Positions 22,746-33,520 of a stretch of 64,000 nt of DNA are shown here, in pieces (position 1 is the first letter of the stretch; each line of letters starts with the position of its first letter). A program made the position numbers and the translations under genes. Under the pieces are notes generated by a model. That model did no database searches. It saw only the letters and a list, made by a program, of their open reading frames with translations, and was not told the origin of the DNA. Source of the stretch: Linyphia triangularis (lineage: Eukaryota; Arthropoda; Arachnida; Araneae; Linyphiidae); contig OZ021727.1 in the NCBI GenBank assembly GCA_963978545.1, positions 91,139,262-91,203,261 on the forward strand, read 5' to 3'.

Positions 22746-23603
22746 GAATTTAAAAACTGGAATTATTCTGAATAAAACGCAGGTTATTTGTGACACATCC
22801 TAGACAATTCCTTTGTGTAAAAAAATATGGACACAATATGATTGTCTATTGAAACGTGGAAATTCGAATGAGAATTAAAAGATGTTTTTTGATTGATCAC
22901 AAGTTCGTCACATTAGCTGTCATTCGAAGCAACTTTAGAAGGCTGAAACTTATCGGAACAATTGTGAATAAAGCTTTTTAACAAAAAAGAAAACAATCCA
23001 ATATAGTTTTAACTATTAGCCAAATAATTGTCATCTCAGAATGTTGCAAACAGTGTCTGTTTAATTACAGAAACTATTATATGAAAAAAAAAAAAAAAAG
23101 ATTGACCAGAAGGGAAAGAACAAAAATAAACTGATAATTCCAAGTCACTCATGATTTTACAATCATGATAATGTAAGACACAATAATTTAAATTTAAAGA
23201 AAATCATTGTACAAAAAATTATTTGTTTTTAAGTTTTCTAAAAATCTTAAAATTTTTTATGTAAAATTCATTATAAAAAATTAATTTCAATGTGTAGATA
23301 TTTTTAACAAGAAAAAATTTAAAGTGAATTTTTAATTTGTAAACTATTTTTTGATAACTGTTTTTCCAGATTTAACAAAATAATTGATTATTTCCAGTAT
23401 TCAAAATTCCCTAGTTGCTAGTCCCTATAATTCTAAGAAGATTAAGAAATTTTTAAATATTTGTATTGTGGACTTTCAGGAAGCTGGTCAAGTAAAAAGG
23501 TTGTCTAATCGAACCGAAAATTTGAAACTAGGCTGGTACATTCATTGTCGACGACAATGTTATTTATCAAGTTTTGGGACTGCAACATAAAGTCTGCTTT
23601 TAT
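22746..23603. other. intergenic, nothing recognised
   Basis: AT-rich spacer between two tandem arrays, with a poly-A tract near 23085. Confidence 0.5.
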
Positions 23604-23957
23604 ACACGTTTCTATTGCCTTTCGTCAGACTTATCAGCTTTTTCACTCGTTTCTATTGCCTTTCGTCAGACTTATCAGCTTTTTCACTCGTTTCTATTGC
23701 CTCTCGTGAAACTTATCAGCTTTTTCACTCGTTTCTATTGCCTTTCGTCAGACTTATCAGCTTTTTCACTCGTTTCTATTGCCTTTCGTCAGACTTATCA
23801 GCTTTTTCACTCGTTTCTATTGCCTCTCGTCAAACTTATCAGCTTTTTCACTCGTTTCTATTGCCTTTCGTCAGACTTATCAGCTTTTTCACTCGTTTCT
23901 ATTGCCTTTCGTCAGACTTATCAGCTTTCACATACGTTTCTATTACCTTACGTCAGA
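23604..23957. repeat. 41-bp minisatellite, about 8.6 units
   Basis: Unit CTTATCAGCTTTTTCACTCG followed by TTTCTATTGCCTTTCGTCAGA. Because 41 is not a multiple of three and the unit lacks plus-strand stops, all three plus frames stay open. That explains the long overlapping open frames here. Confidence 0.95.
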
Positions 23958-24391
23958 CTTCTACTTACGTTCTATTATCCAGTAGACACCAAGCTCATTT
24001 CCAAATTTTCAATTTGGCGATACATAATGACCGAAGCCTTCCCCTATTAAAATCGACGAAGCAAAAGCTTCGGATTTCTAATTAACTCACTTTCCGTTAT
24101 CTAATCCAGATGAATCTTGGCAAATAGACCACTTCTAGATGACAGAACTTAGCAAATAGTTCGGAACGGATCTTTTGCTCTTAGTCGTCAAACACTACGA
24201 AAACTCGTTCTGAGCTCAATAAGTTGCAATTGCACACGTGAATTAGCAATGCATATAAAGGATTTATACTAAAAGCTTAGTTTTGTGAATTATATTATTT
24301 TAAACTTTTTAATGTATTTAAATATTTAAGCATAATTTATAAATGACGATGTCATCCCAAAATTATAAGCCTATAAGCCTAACGATGGTTC
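23958..24391. other. intergenic, nothing recognised
   Basis: No gene or repeat recognised. Confidence 0.5.
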
Positions 24392-25093
24392 TTTGCATGC
24401 GATATTTTGTTAGTAATTATATTTTGATTACAATGGGGAAATTCGGAATTAATCAAAATGGCATGGTTCTTAGCGTTACCCGAGAAACACCACGAGGAGG
24501 TGACCATGCATCGTTTCTCATGTGGAGAGTTTTATTTTCGGCAGGCCCCCTTGCCTACTGCCGGACGAAAAACTACAAAAATTAGCTCTAAATTTGTTTA
24601 AAGCAAGATGTTAATATTCCGTGTCACAAATCATGAAGTCTTATGCTGGAAGTCACAAATCAGGTATGCCATATGTCGGGAAGTCATAAGTTGGATGTCC
24701 CAATTCACTAAGTCACAAATCAGTATTCATATGTCAGGATATTTTGCATGGGATATTTTGTTAGTAATTATATTTTGATTACAATGGGGAAATTCGGAAT
24801 TAATCAAAATGGCATGGTTCTTAGCGTTACCCGAGAAACACCACGAGGAGGTGACCATGCATCGTTTCTCATGTGGGGAGTTTTATTTTCGGCAGGCCCC
24901 CTTGCCTACTGCCGGACGAAAAACTACAAAAAGTAGCTCTAAATTTGTTTAAAGCCAGATGTTAATATTCCGTGTCACAAATCATGAAGTCTTATGCTGC
25001 AAGTCACAAATCAGGTATGCCATATGTGGGTAAGTCACAAGTTGGGTGTCCCAATTCACTAAGTCACAAATCAGTATGTCATATGTCAGGAAG
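24392..25093. repeat. 351-bp tandem duplication, two units
   Basis: 24392-24742 and 24743-25093 are nearly identical. Each has a unique-looking part (CGAGAAACACCACGAGGAGG, GGCCCCCTTGCCTACTGCCGG) and a tail of short degenerate repeats of the type AAGTCACAAATCAGTATGTC. The overlapping open frames are repeat-derived. Confidence 0.9.
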
Positions 25094-25129
25094 TCAAAAT
25101 TCTGTAAGTCTTATGCCATCTTTGAAAGT

Positions 25130-25492
25130 CTATTTGCGGAAAATGTGCTTCGAAACGAAGCGCTTGAATCGCTTCCACTTTCCATTGTCCTTCCTCTTCC
25201 ACTTCCCAATAAAGTTGAAACTGTCTTTTCGATCTTGAGTGTTATCATCCGAAACGTTGACTTCTGTAGTTGGCGCTGGCAGTACTACAGCTTCGGAGTT
25301 TGGCTGGCGGCGGTGTGTGGCGATCCACCAGTCTATAAATTGTGAAACTTCGTCCGGTCTCTGGGCGAGCATCCTCGAATAGGTCATGGAGGAATAGTCT
25401 TGCTCTGAAAGAAGTGCCAAGTCAAACTGTGTTTCCTCTTGGATGGTTTCAAGAGATGGAAAGTATTTGCGTCTTTGAGTAAGAAACTCCAT
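25130..25492 (-). CDS. hypothetical protein, 120 aa, basic C-terminus
   Basis: I do not recognise this protein. It starts MEFLTQRRKYFPSLETIQEE. It has an acidic to neutral first half with YSSMTYSRMLAQRPDEVSQF and IDWWIATHRRQP, a linker rich in V, P and T, and a strongly basic tail with WKRKDNGKWKRFKRF and ending KHIFRK. No signal peptide or membrane segment is visible. Composition is far less AT-biased than chance open frames nearby, which supports real coding origin. A donor-like AAAG|GTAAGAAA lies on the same strand near 25620, so a 5' untranslated exon is possible. It could be an active short gene, an exon of a longer gene, or a remnant of an unidentified element. Confidence 0.4.
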   Translation of the reverse strand: MEFLTQRRKYFPSLETIQEETQFDLALLSEQDYSSMTYSRMLAQRPDEVSQFIDWWIATHRRQPNSEAVVLPAPTTEVNVSDDNTQDRKDSFNFIGKWKRKDNGKWKRFKRFVSKHIFRK

Positions 25493-25499
25493 TCTACGT

Positions 25500-26570
25500 A
25501 AATCAACTCACAAGCACAAAAAAATCACAATATCAATCGCCAAAAATTCGAAATCGCTTGATTCTCACTAAACCAACTGAATCAAACTTCTCAAATGATG
25601 ATAATAATACTTTTCTTACCTTTCATTGTATCTGTTGCTAACAATGTATTATTGGTGTATTTTTACGAGTTGTAACAGTCATTATTTTAAAACAATGCTA
25701 TAGCAATTCAATATACTCATAAACTATTGTTATTTTTAGTCAAAAAATGTATATTTATTGAAAAAAATTTCAAGTATACGAAAAATGAGTTTTCATGTCG
25801 TTAATTTCAAATTAATTAGCTATACACATTTCTAGGGCAAATAAAATTTCTAATATAAAAAGATTAATTTCTTAATAGTAGCATATATTAGTTGTTATAA
25901 GGATAACAATTAACCTGCTATGTATACTTCTTATAATTAACTCGTAATTAGTGTACAAATTCTCTATGCTCATATAGGACATAATTCTAATGTATATAAA
26001 CATAATACTTAATATTTATTCCTTCTAAAAAAATTCCTTAAATTTGAAGGTTTGTGAAATAAACCATAGCGTACTGGTGATAGATATTTTCAAGATTTGC
26101 ATAACCATAGAAAATTGAAAATATCCTCAAAACTCAGTGCCAGTACTATTAGTGACAATTTACATAAAATTCAAAATACTTATAATACATAATTTAATGC
26201 TCGCGTTTACAAAGTCTATTAAAAGCTATTTCACGACAACTCAATGACATTTTCTTAAGAATTGGACATTTCATTTTGATGAGCAGTCTTACAAGAAACA
26301 GCAAGATGTACAAATGGAATCAAGTGTTATTCTTAACTTTTATTTTAGAATAATGAGAGCTTTCAAAAGTAGCCGTTGCTTCCTACTAGAATAATGTCAC
26401 TGCTACGCTACGATATTTTACCTAATTTCAGGTATACATTATATGATATCACGTGTCTTTTTAGAAGTGAAATTTTCCGTGTCAAAACTAAATAAATGCC
26501 TTTTCATTTCAATTTTAATTGTCTCGTACTATTAAGAGGAAGTCCTATTAAAGATAATACCATATACTTA
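25500..26570. other. intergenic, nothing recognised
   Basis: AT-rich, with no domain or repeat family visible beyond the possible 5' untranslated sequence of the upstream minus-strand candidate. Confidence 0.45.
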
Positions 26571-27236
26571 TAGACTGAGAGGCGACTGCAATTTTTGGAC
26601 CCCATCTAACATCATTCTGAATTTTTTATAGAAATTGGAGAAAAGTTAGTAGATTACGAATCCACTGGTCTGCCGTGGCAAAAATGGTCGAAACTGGTCA
26701 AAAATCGGCTTTTAATGAGTTGAACTAAATCCAATTGCCAAATGCGCCATAACTTGCCAAATAATGAGATTTTTTTTTGTTTTATTTGGTAACCCTCACT
26801 CTTTAATTTTCAATTAAGAAGGTTGCAGACGATTCAGATATCTGGCGACGGTCTACTTGCATCTATTAAAAGGGAGCCAAGTTGGCAAAAAATATTACGT
26901 CACTAATGACGTAACTGATGTCGCCAAATTGGCTTACTTTTAAAAGATACAAGTTTTCCGAGCCAAAGATCAGAAATCGTTTGCCCTTTTTCTCATTGAA
27001 AATCAAAATGCAGTGGGTTGCCAGACGAAAAAGTTTGTTCGCTTTTTATCAAGTTATGACACATTTGGCAATCGGATTTTTGTTCAACTCATTCCAAGTC
27101 GATTTTTGATCAGTTTCGGCCATATTTGCCACGGCAGACCAGTGTATTCCTAATCTACTAACTTTTATCCAATTTCTATACAAAATTCAGAATGATGTTC
27201 GATGGGGTCCAAAAATTGCAGTTGCCTCCAGGACTA
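26571..27236. mobile_element. MITE-A copy 3
   Basis: Full palindromic copy, TA-flanked (TAGACTGAGAGGCGACTGC ... GCCTCCAGGACTA). Same arms and centre as copy 2, with TACGTCACTAATGACGTAA in the middle. Confidence 0.9.
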
Positions 27237-27255
27237 TTACTATGTTACAATTTTC

Positions 27256-27577
27256 TAGCCCAGTGCATTTAGAAACTACTTTGTACAGAACCATGACATT
27301 AGGTGAATGTGGGTACGAAAAAGATCAATTAACGAAATGATATAAATTGTTTTCATTTAATGTCTATTACCATTTAATGAAAATTAAAGTTGCAAAACAC
27401 AAAACCAGGTGGAGCTACTGCATACGTACTGACGTATGTAATTTAAATATAAAATTAAATATATTGGATGCTATTTTCAAATTTTTAATTTATGACATTT
27501 CATTAAGTGATCATTTGTGTATCTACTCACGAAATTTCAAGTTTTTATACAAAGTAGTAATTAAATGCACTGGGATA
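27256..27577. mobile_element. MITE-E copy 1
   Basis: Inverted termini CCCAGTGCATTTAGAAACTAC and the match ending GCACTGGG, flanked by TA-type dinucleotides. The interior is internally palindromic. A second copy in the opposite orientation lies at 38637-38945. Confidence 0.8.
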
Positions 27578-27714
27578 AAAAATTATTACATAGGAAGTAT
27601 ATGGTATGATCTTTACTAAGGCTTTCTCTTAAGCACTTTCTTAAAGGTCAAAATGAAAGGCAATTAACTTTTCGTGACGCTGCAACTACTGACACAAAGA
27701 TATCTACCAGGTTT

Positions 27715-27926
27715 CAATAAATTCGGGCGTATGTTATATGGCAGTACAGAACTTCACCTAAGAAGTTTCGACGTTCTACGATGATAGCTTCTCCCGAGAA
27801 AATTCGAAGAAATTGAACTTTCAAACAATTAAAATTGTAAAAAAATCGCAAGTTGAGTGGAATGCTCATTGAGTGATTGGTAAGTCGAAAACGTTAACTT
27901 TGGTAATTTTGAAATTTTAAGTACAG

Positions 27927-27957
<31 letters not shown>

Positions 27958-28030
27958 GTACTTTGAATTATGGACGAAGTCATATAATTGCTTGAAAGTG
28001 TAAACCGTCAAAAAAAAAAAAAAAAAAAAA
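27715..28030. repeat. dispersed repeat related to 20120-20390, with poly-T and poly-A tracts
   Basis: Shares GAAGAAATTGA.CTTTCA, GTAAGTCGAAAACGTTAACTT and TTTGAATTATGGACGAAGTCA with the earlier copy. A ~26-nt T run lies near 27930 and an A run near 28010-28030. Confidence 0.6.
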
Positions 28031-28196
28031 TGTTTTTTAAAACCTTTAATTTCTTCAGCATTTCTTTGTAAAAGTTAATGTTAAAAATTAAATATGAAAA
28101 CAAAATTAGGTATAATATTTTTCTTTAATTTGAAAAATTATAAGATTTTTTTTTAAATCTGAGGAAAGCAAATTAAACCAGAATTCAATAATTTCT

Positions 28197-28718
28197 AGAG
28201 GTCGGAAATATCGATCAAAATAAATATCGATACTATCGTTGCATAGAAAAAATATCAATAAAACAACGATATATCGTTTCAGAATTTTTTTTTTTTTTTA
28301 ATTGAATTTCAATTTTGCCAGAAACGAAGTTTTTCGGGGCGAATTTCTACCATTCATGAATTCATACCAAAATTGTTTCAATACATAAATAATAAAAATT
28401 GTTTTAATAAATAAATTATAAAAATTGTCTTAGTAATTAAATTATAAAAATTGTTTTAATAAATAAATTATAAAAATTGTTTTAATAAATAAATTATAAA
28501 ACTTGGTTTAATAAATAAATTATAAATTTTTTTTAATAAATAAATTATATTATCAATCAGAATAAATGAAATACATTTGGATGTCAATGCATACATACAC
28601 AATTTTTTTTAAAGAAGAAATACGATCATCAAAAAACTAAAAATGATTGAAAATATCGGTGACTTGTATCGATATTTTAAAACAAATATCGATAAAAATA
28701 TCGTCGTATCGATATATC
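28197..28718. mobile_element. GAGGTCGG-ended element, right-truncated copy
   Basis: The left terminus AGAGGTCGGAAATATCGATC is intact. The interior has the same ~25-bp AT tandem repeat as the copy at 16392. The right end stops at TATCGATATATC without CCGACCTCT. Confidence 0.7.
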
Positions 28719-28744
28719 TAATAGTAACGGAATTCATGATTTTT

Positions 28745-29205
28745 TACTTTCAGCTACCCATATGTATACATAAGGTAATGAAAGTATAGCATTCGGTCAG
28801 AAACAAAATTTTGATTTCTTTGCATTTCTCCACGCTTTGAAACATCCTTATTTCAAAAAAATAATCTAGAAAAAATGTTTATCTTTGTGTATGTAGTCAG
28901 CATAACTCCAGAGAAAATTGATATACGATGTTCAAATGTATGGCCCAAGAACATACCATTAAGGTTTTCGTCAAAATCGTGCATGCTCATCAGGTAACTG
29001 CCATTGAAAATACCATGTTTTTCAGTAGTTGTAAAAAAACGGCTCTAACGATTTTGTTCAAAATCGCTGTGGTATTGCGTTTTAAGGTGTTCTAAACATC
29101 CCCACCCGTAAAAATGATTTAATGGTGTAAAAAGTTGAAAAACAAATGCCTTTAACACAGAGTTCTCTTTCCTTGAGCATATCTCATCAACGATCGTTTT
29201 TTCTT
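28745..29205 (-). repeat. dispersed repeat, copy B, with satellite-like hairpin at one end
   Basis: 28745-28798 matches the hairpin segment of the 216-bp satellite monomer. 28840-29205 matches 6520-6960 in reverse complement. The element class is not recognised. Confidence 0.6.
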
Positions 29206-29249
29206 CTTTGCTCAGCTTCACTTGTAGATATTATTTGTATCATCCTTAC

Positions 29250-29518
29250 TTATAAGTTTATCGCCAAAATCATAATTTTGGCGGAGTACTGTACGATACG
29301 GTTGATGACACAAATCCACGTCAGTATTATAGTGTAATTGAAAGTTGTGCGATGTTCCACACCCGTAGTTAAAATTAAACATCTCAAATATATCACAAAA
29401 TATACTTCTTTGTCCTCTGTACATTTTATCCAGTATTGAGAGAGATAGATCAATATCTGTAACAAAGGCCAGTTTACAATTTTTCACATCGGGATCGGTC
29501 AATGTTGAACGACGCACA
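29250..29518 (-). CDS. putative exon of an unrecognised gene
   Basis: On the minus strand an acceptor-like TACCCCAG precedes an open segment of about 89 codons and a donor-like ATAA|GTAAGGAT follows it (exon 29518 to 29250). The translation has ordinary protein composition, with LTDPDVKNCKLAFVTDID, ILDKMYRGQRSIFCDIFEMF, NYGCGTSHNF and LCHQPYRTVLRQNYDFGDK. It has four cysteines and no low complexity. I recognise no family. It could be a host exon or a piece of an unidentified element. The open frame continues at both ends into repeat sequence, so exon limits rest on splice-like motifs only. Confidence 0.35.
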
Positions 29519-29533
29519 CTGGGGTATTTAAAG

Positions 29534-30036
29534 CGTATGCAGCTTTCGCTGTGGGAGACGGGTCTCGATCCCAAGACCATTGAAACTCGAGAGATATACT
29601 TTACCGCTGTGCAAAAGAGTACTCCAGTGCACAGAAGTTTTATCTGTTATTTGATGTCGCCACATATAGCCCCCTCCCAGTAACGAAGGAGCGATACTGT
29701 TGGTCAACGTCTGATCGGAGTTGTAAGTTTGGGATGCTTGTTGCATCGTTGTGTCCGCTTGTTGAGGTATTGCACGCGAGTTGCGAATGTGGTTGTTTGT
29801 TGCGAGTTGCGTATGTGATCGCTTGTTGCGATGAAATGTCTCCTTTCAGAAGCGCCGATAGATTGCAGCATGATTCGTTTTTGTAAGGGTCATCAATAAA
29901 GAGTATGAAGCTTTCGCTGTGGGCAACGGGTCTCGATCCCAAGACCATTGGAACTCGAGAGAGATACTTTACCGCTGTGCAAAAGAGTACTCCAGTGCAC
30001 AAAAGTTTTATCCGTTATTTGATGTCGCCACAGTAT
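29534..30036 (-). repeat. ~127-bp direct repeat pair with Pol III-like boxes
   Basis: 29534-29660 recurs at 29910-30036 (376 bp apart) with few differences. On the minus strand the block reads TGTGGCGACATC first, then GCAGCGGTAAAGTATC (A-box-like) and GGGATCGAGACCCG (B-box-like). It may be a tRNA-derived element duplicated in tandem, or terminal repeats of a small retroelement. Confidence 0.5.
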
Positions 30037-30592
30037 TCTCCTCTAAAAGCTGGCCAAAAGTCGATTTTTCAAAATTCCACCCAGACACTTGAATTTTTGC
30101 ATATATATACATCATTAAGTGTAGAACCTTACCCCGTATAAATTTTTTTAAACTGAGAACCCAAATGTCATATATATTAATCGAAAGTTAACGTTTGGAC
30201 GAAGTGTGCATTTCTTTTTTTTATTACCAATGCAAGCACAATATTTTAACAAGCAAAATTTTAAACTTTTTGTTTCGATTTTAATTTCAACACGATATAT
30301 GTGTCTTCTTACAGTCTATATTTAAAGATTCTACCACTTAAAATTTAAATTTATCTAAATTTAATGATCAAATTAAATTTTTTTCAGTCGCAAAATTCAG
30401 TTAATTAGTTTTGTAATATTTTATTTTCACGAGTGTTTTTGTTATACGATTGAGTCTTATTGAGTAGTGGCTTTTATACCATTTTAAAGGCCACATATTC
30501 TAGTTTCTTATAGTTATAGAACTAATATACAGAGATTTTCTAACAACACTATGGATACAGCCAAACTCTATGTACAGCCATACCCTCGGTAT
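30037..30592. other. intergenic, nothing recognised
   Basis: AT-rich, with no coding or repeat signal. Confidence 0.5.
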
Positions 30593-30606
30593 CCTATGAC
30601 TCTACC

Positions 30607-30780
30607 GCCGACCAAACGGTATAGTGGTTAGCGTGCTAGCTTCTAGACCGGGAGGTTGCGGGTTCGAGTCCCGTGTTAGGCATGGGTGTTTGTAAATGTA
30701 TGTTGGCTTGAGGAATGTTTCGGCGCATTATAGCCCTCGTGTTGCTGACGGCACCAGATAATCTGAAAACAACCAACCAA
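30607..30780 (+). mobile_element. tRNA-derived SINE, copy 3
   Basis: Complete copy with B box GGTTCGAGTCC at 30661-30671 and tail AACCAACCAA. A perfect 14-bp target-site duplication (CCTATGACTCTACC) lies at 30593-30606 and 30781-30794. It has few differences from copy 1. Confidence 0.95.
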
Positions 30781-30794
30781 CCTATGACTCTACC

Positions 30795-31360
30795 AATGCA
30801 CAAAACGCTGTTATATCATCCCATAGTTGTAAAAAATGCCTCATTGCTGATTGGGTGGTTAAAATAAGAAACTAAAGGAGGTAAGGAATACATTTTTTAG
30901 GAATTTAAAAAAATTTCGAGAAAATAATGGAATACTGATGTGCGGAATCGACTGCTATTGAGCTCTGATCAGCTCATAATGAATATGCGGTGTATTATAC
31001 CCCCTAAAAAGAGAAAAGCCTTTCATAAGAATACACTGGCCCCGTTTTTTCTCGAGTATTTTATACCAAAACCAAATAAAGCTAGATTAGAATCTGAATA
31101 AAATCTTCAAATAAGTCATCAGATGAAGAACAACATAAGCTATTTGGTGTAAAACTAACAGCATTAAAATACCAAATAATTATGGGATTAATAATGCATT
31201 CAATGCACATTTTGAAAATGCAATGATATTTTTTTTTAACATGGAACATATATAACGATAAATCATAAATGAATGATAGGTCAAGTACAGAATGGTTTAG
31301 CATAAAATTACACATTGATATTATCCAATAATAATAATATTAATGTAATAAAAAAAAAAA
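30795..31360. other. intergenic, nothing recognised
   Basis: No supported gene. A 77-codon minus-strand frame at 31082-31315 is AT-driven, with no motif. Confidence 0.45.
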
Positions 31361-31537
31361 GGTACTTACGTATTAACGCAACCAGGCCAAAATTCGCAAA
31401 AATCGCCAAATTTGGCGACCCTACTTACGGCAACCCTACGTGTTATACGTGGTTTTCGTAAAGAAATTATTTTGCTTACTGGTTAAATTGAATGCCGTCA
31501 AATCGCGCCAACCTGGTTGCGATAATACTTAAGTACC
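31361..31537. mobile_element. 177-bp MITE
   Basis: Inverted termini GGTACTTACGTATTAACGCA and the match ending TACTTAAGTACC, including a shared CGCAACCAGG core about 25 bp in. It is inserted in an A-rich stretch, so the target duplication cannot be read. Confidence 0.75.
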
Positions 31538-31799
31538 AAAAAAACTTTATTTTTAATAAAATATTTTTTTTTTCATCTAACGATGAAAATTCTCTATTTT
31601 ATTCTATAAATTAAAGTATTATCGCATTTAAACACTATTTTAGCGCGAGAATAATTTTGGCCAACTTTTCGATGCAAATACCCCAGTGTGCGAAGTCGAT
31701 CAGCGTTTGTCTGCTACTTAGGATTACCCAACCCTATTTGTTTCAATTTTAATCCTGAAAGTAATTTTCAAATACATTTTACAGCGTAACCTAGTGAAT

Positions 31800-32297
31800 T
31801 TACCATTCTTAACATTTCTTTAAAAACGATAGAAATTAGTTTCTATTTATGAAGAATTTATTTCTGATTCCAATTATTCAAACAAAAATTATTTAAAAAA
31901 AATTATTATTTAAAATATAAAGAAAAGACATCGCGCCAAAACCCTCCGTTTAAAACGATCCGCTGTTGCTGTGAAGTCTAAACATCCTTTCGTTCTCTAT
32001 GGTTATCGTAAGATTTCTGCCAAATTGTTGGCGTTGGTTTGGCCATATCCCGTACAGGTTGGCGTGATTTGCGAGAAAATACAAAACTGGTTTCCGCTGC
32101 TGCGTTTCATGCCAAGTTGTTTCAAATCAAATAACGTCACATTCAATTCAAGCCAAGAAAATTGTTTTCCCACCAAAACTAGTAAGCAAAATTAGGTTAC
32201 AAATTTTTTAAAAAAAGGCGCAGTGAGAAAAAAAAATGGGTTTATGGCCTTTTCGAAACATTTAAAATTAAATTAAAAATGCGCTAACTGTCCATTG
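31800..32297. mobile_element. MITE-D copy 1, diverged
   Basis: Aligns with the copies at 35013 and 36274: GAAATTAGT, TTCTGATTCCAA, CTATGGTTATCGTAAG.TTTCTGCC, CCGTACAGGTTGGCGTGATTT, TTTATGGCCTTTTCGAAAC, ending CTAACTGTCCATTG. The left terminus is eroded. Confidence 0.65.
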
Positions 32298-33014
32298 TTG
32301 GTAAACTGGCTCTACAACTTATCTCCAAGCGACGAAACCATAATTTTCCCTTGCTTGAATATAAATCAACACAGAAGAAGGCGATGCCAAGTTTTGTTTA
32401 CAAGATTCTACTTCCTTTAAGAAAAATAGTTTAAAGAAATCTGTTGACAAAATGGAAGATGATTAATCAATACAAATTCAAGTGATAGTCTTGATGTTTA
32501 TGAAATCATCAGGGAAAAGATTTCTGGCACAAATTTAGATGTGTTTTTTTTATAATGGGTGATTATTGAGTTTCATCTCGTAGAAATAAAACTATCATTT
32601 TCTTTTCTGGAGCTCTGGATGGCAATGCGTCAAACATATCTCCCGCTGACCCAAATCTCTGTTTCAGAAGAAAAAGACGAAGAAAATATTTTTGGAAAGT
32701 GTTTCTTTATTCTTTTCAATTTCATAAGGAATTTATGTATTTCTTTAAATTTTTATGTGTATTGTGTGACTTACATAAGTTTAAAAAAAAAAATTTCAAA
32801 TATTTATTTATAAGAATCTTTTCTTGAATTTAAGCTGCAATTCACTCATGACTACGGTAACAGTACTCAGAAACCAATTTGTTGATGGTTTTGGTTTGAA
32901 AGTATCTGGTAGGAAAAGCTTGTTTGATATCCTTTTTTCCAGCTAGCTTTGCCCACCAAGTTTTAATTTTCAAAGTGAATGGAAGGAATGCAACAAATAA
33001 AACAATTATGGCAA
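32298..33014. other. intergenic, nothing recognised
   Basis: No domain or repeat family seen. Short frames at 32559-32813 and 32842-33045 are not supported. Confidence 0.45.
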
Positions 33015-33417
33015 GGGGGTCCGGCACCGGACAGGGAAAGCACACGCTGGTTCCTTCAATGTAGCGCGCGTGCGGCCCCGGACATCAAAGGGCATCACAG
33101 ACCTACTATTGCTCGGTTTCGTACGGCTAAACGCCGCCCGTCCCTCTAAGAAGAACGTCCGACTCGGAGGATCGGAACGAGTCTAGAGTCTCGTTAGGTC
33201 GGCTAGAGTCTCGTTCGTTAATGGAATTAACCAGACAAATCGCTCCACCAACTAAGAGCGGCCATGCACCACCACCCACAGAATCAAGAAAGAGCTCTCA
33301 ATCTGTCAATCCTTCCTGTGTCCGGGCCAGGTGAGTTTTCGCGTGTTGAGTCAAATTAAGCCGCAGGCTCCACACCTTGTGTGGCCTTTCGTCAATTCCT
33401 TTAAGTTTCAGCTTTGC
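33015..33417 (-). rRNA. 18S rRNA fragment (truncated, dispersed copy)
   Basis: The minus strand reads through conserved eukaryotic 18S blocks: GCTGAAACTTAAAGGAATTG, GGAGCCTGCGGCTTAATTTG, GACTCAACACG, TGGTGGTGCATGGCCG, TTGGTGGAGCGATTTGTCTG, AGAGGGAC.GGCGGC and ATGTCCGGGGCCGCACGCGC. It covers about 400 bp of the 3' half of the small-subunit gene. Both ends are abrupt: a TA microsatellite abuts the 5' side and AT-rich DNA the 3' side. Small differences from the usual consensus are visible in the stem around GAACGAGACTCTAG. It is a pseudogene-like rDNA fragment, not an rDNA unit. Confidence 0.9.
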
Positions 33418-33449
33418 TTATATATATATATATGCTTATATATATAATG

Positions 33450-33516
<67 letters not shown>
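33418..33516. repeat. TA microsatellite
   Basis: (TA)n with two GCTT interruptions, directly adjoining the rRNA fragment. Confidence 0.95.

Positions 33517-33520
<4 letters not shown>

Noticed and set aside
23574..24085. Long overlapping plus-strand open frames with repetitive sequence (FHSFLLPFVRL-type)
   Set aside because: They are the three frames of a 41-bp minisatellite that lacks stops; there is no independent coding evidence.
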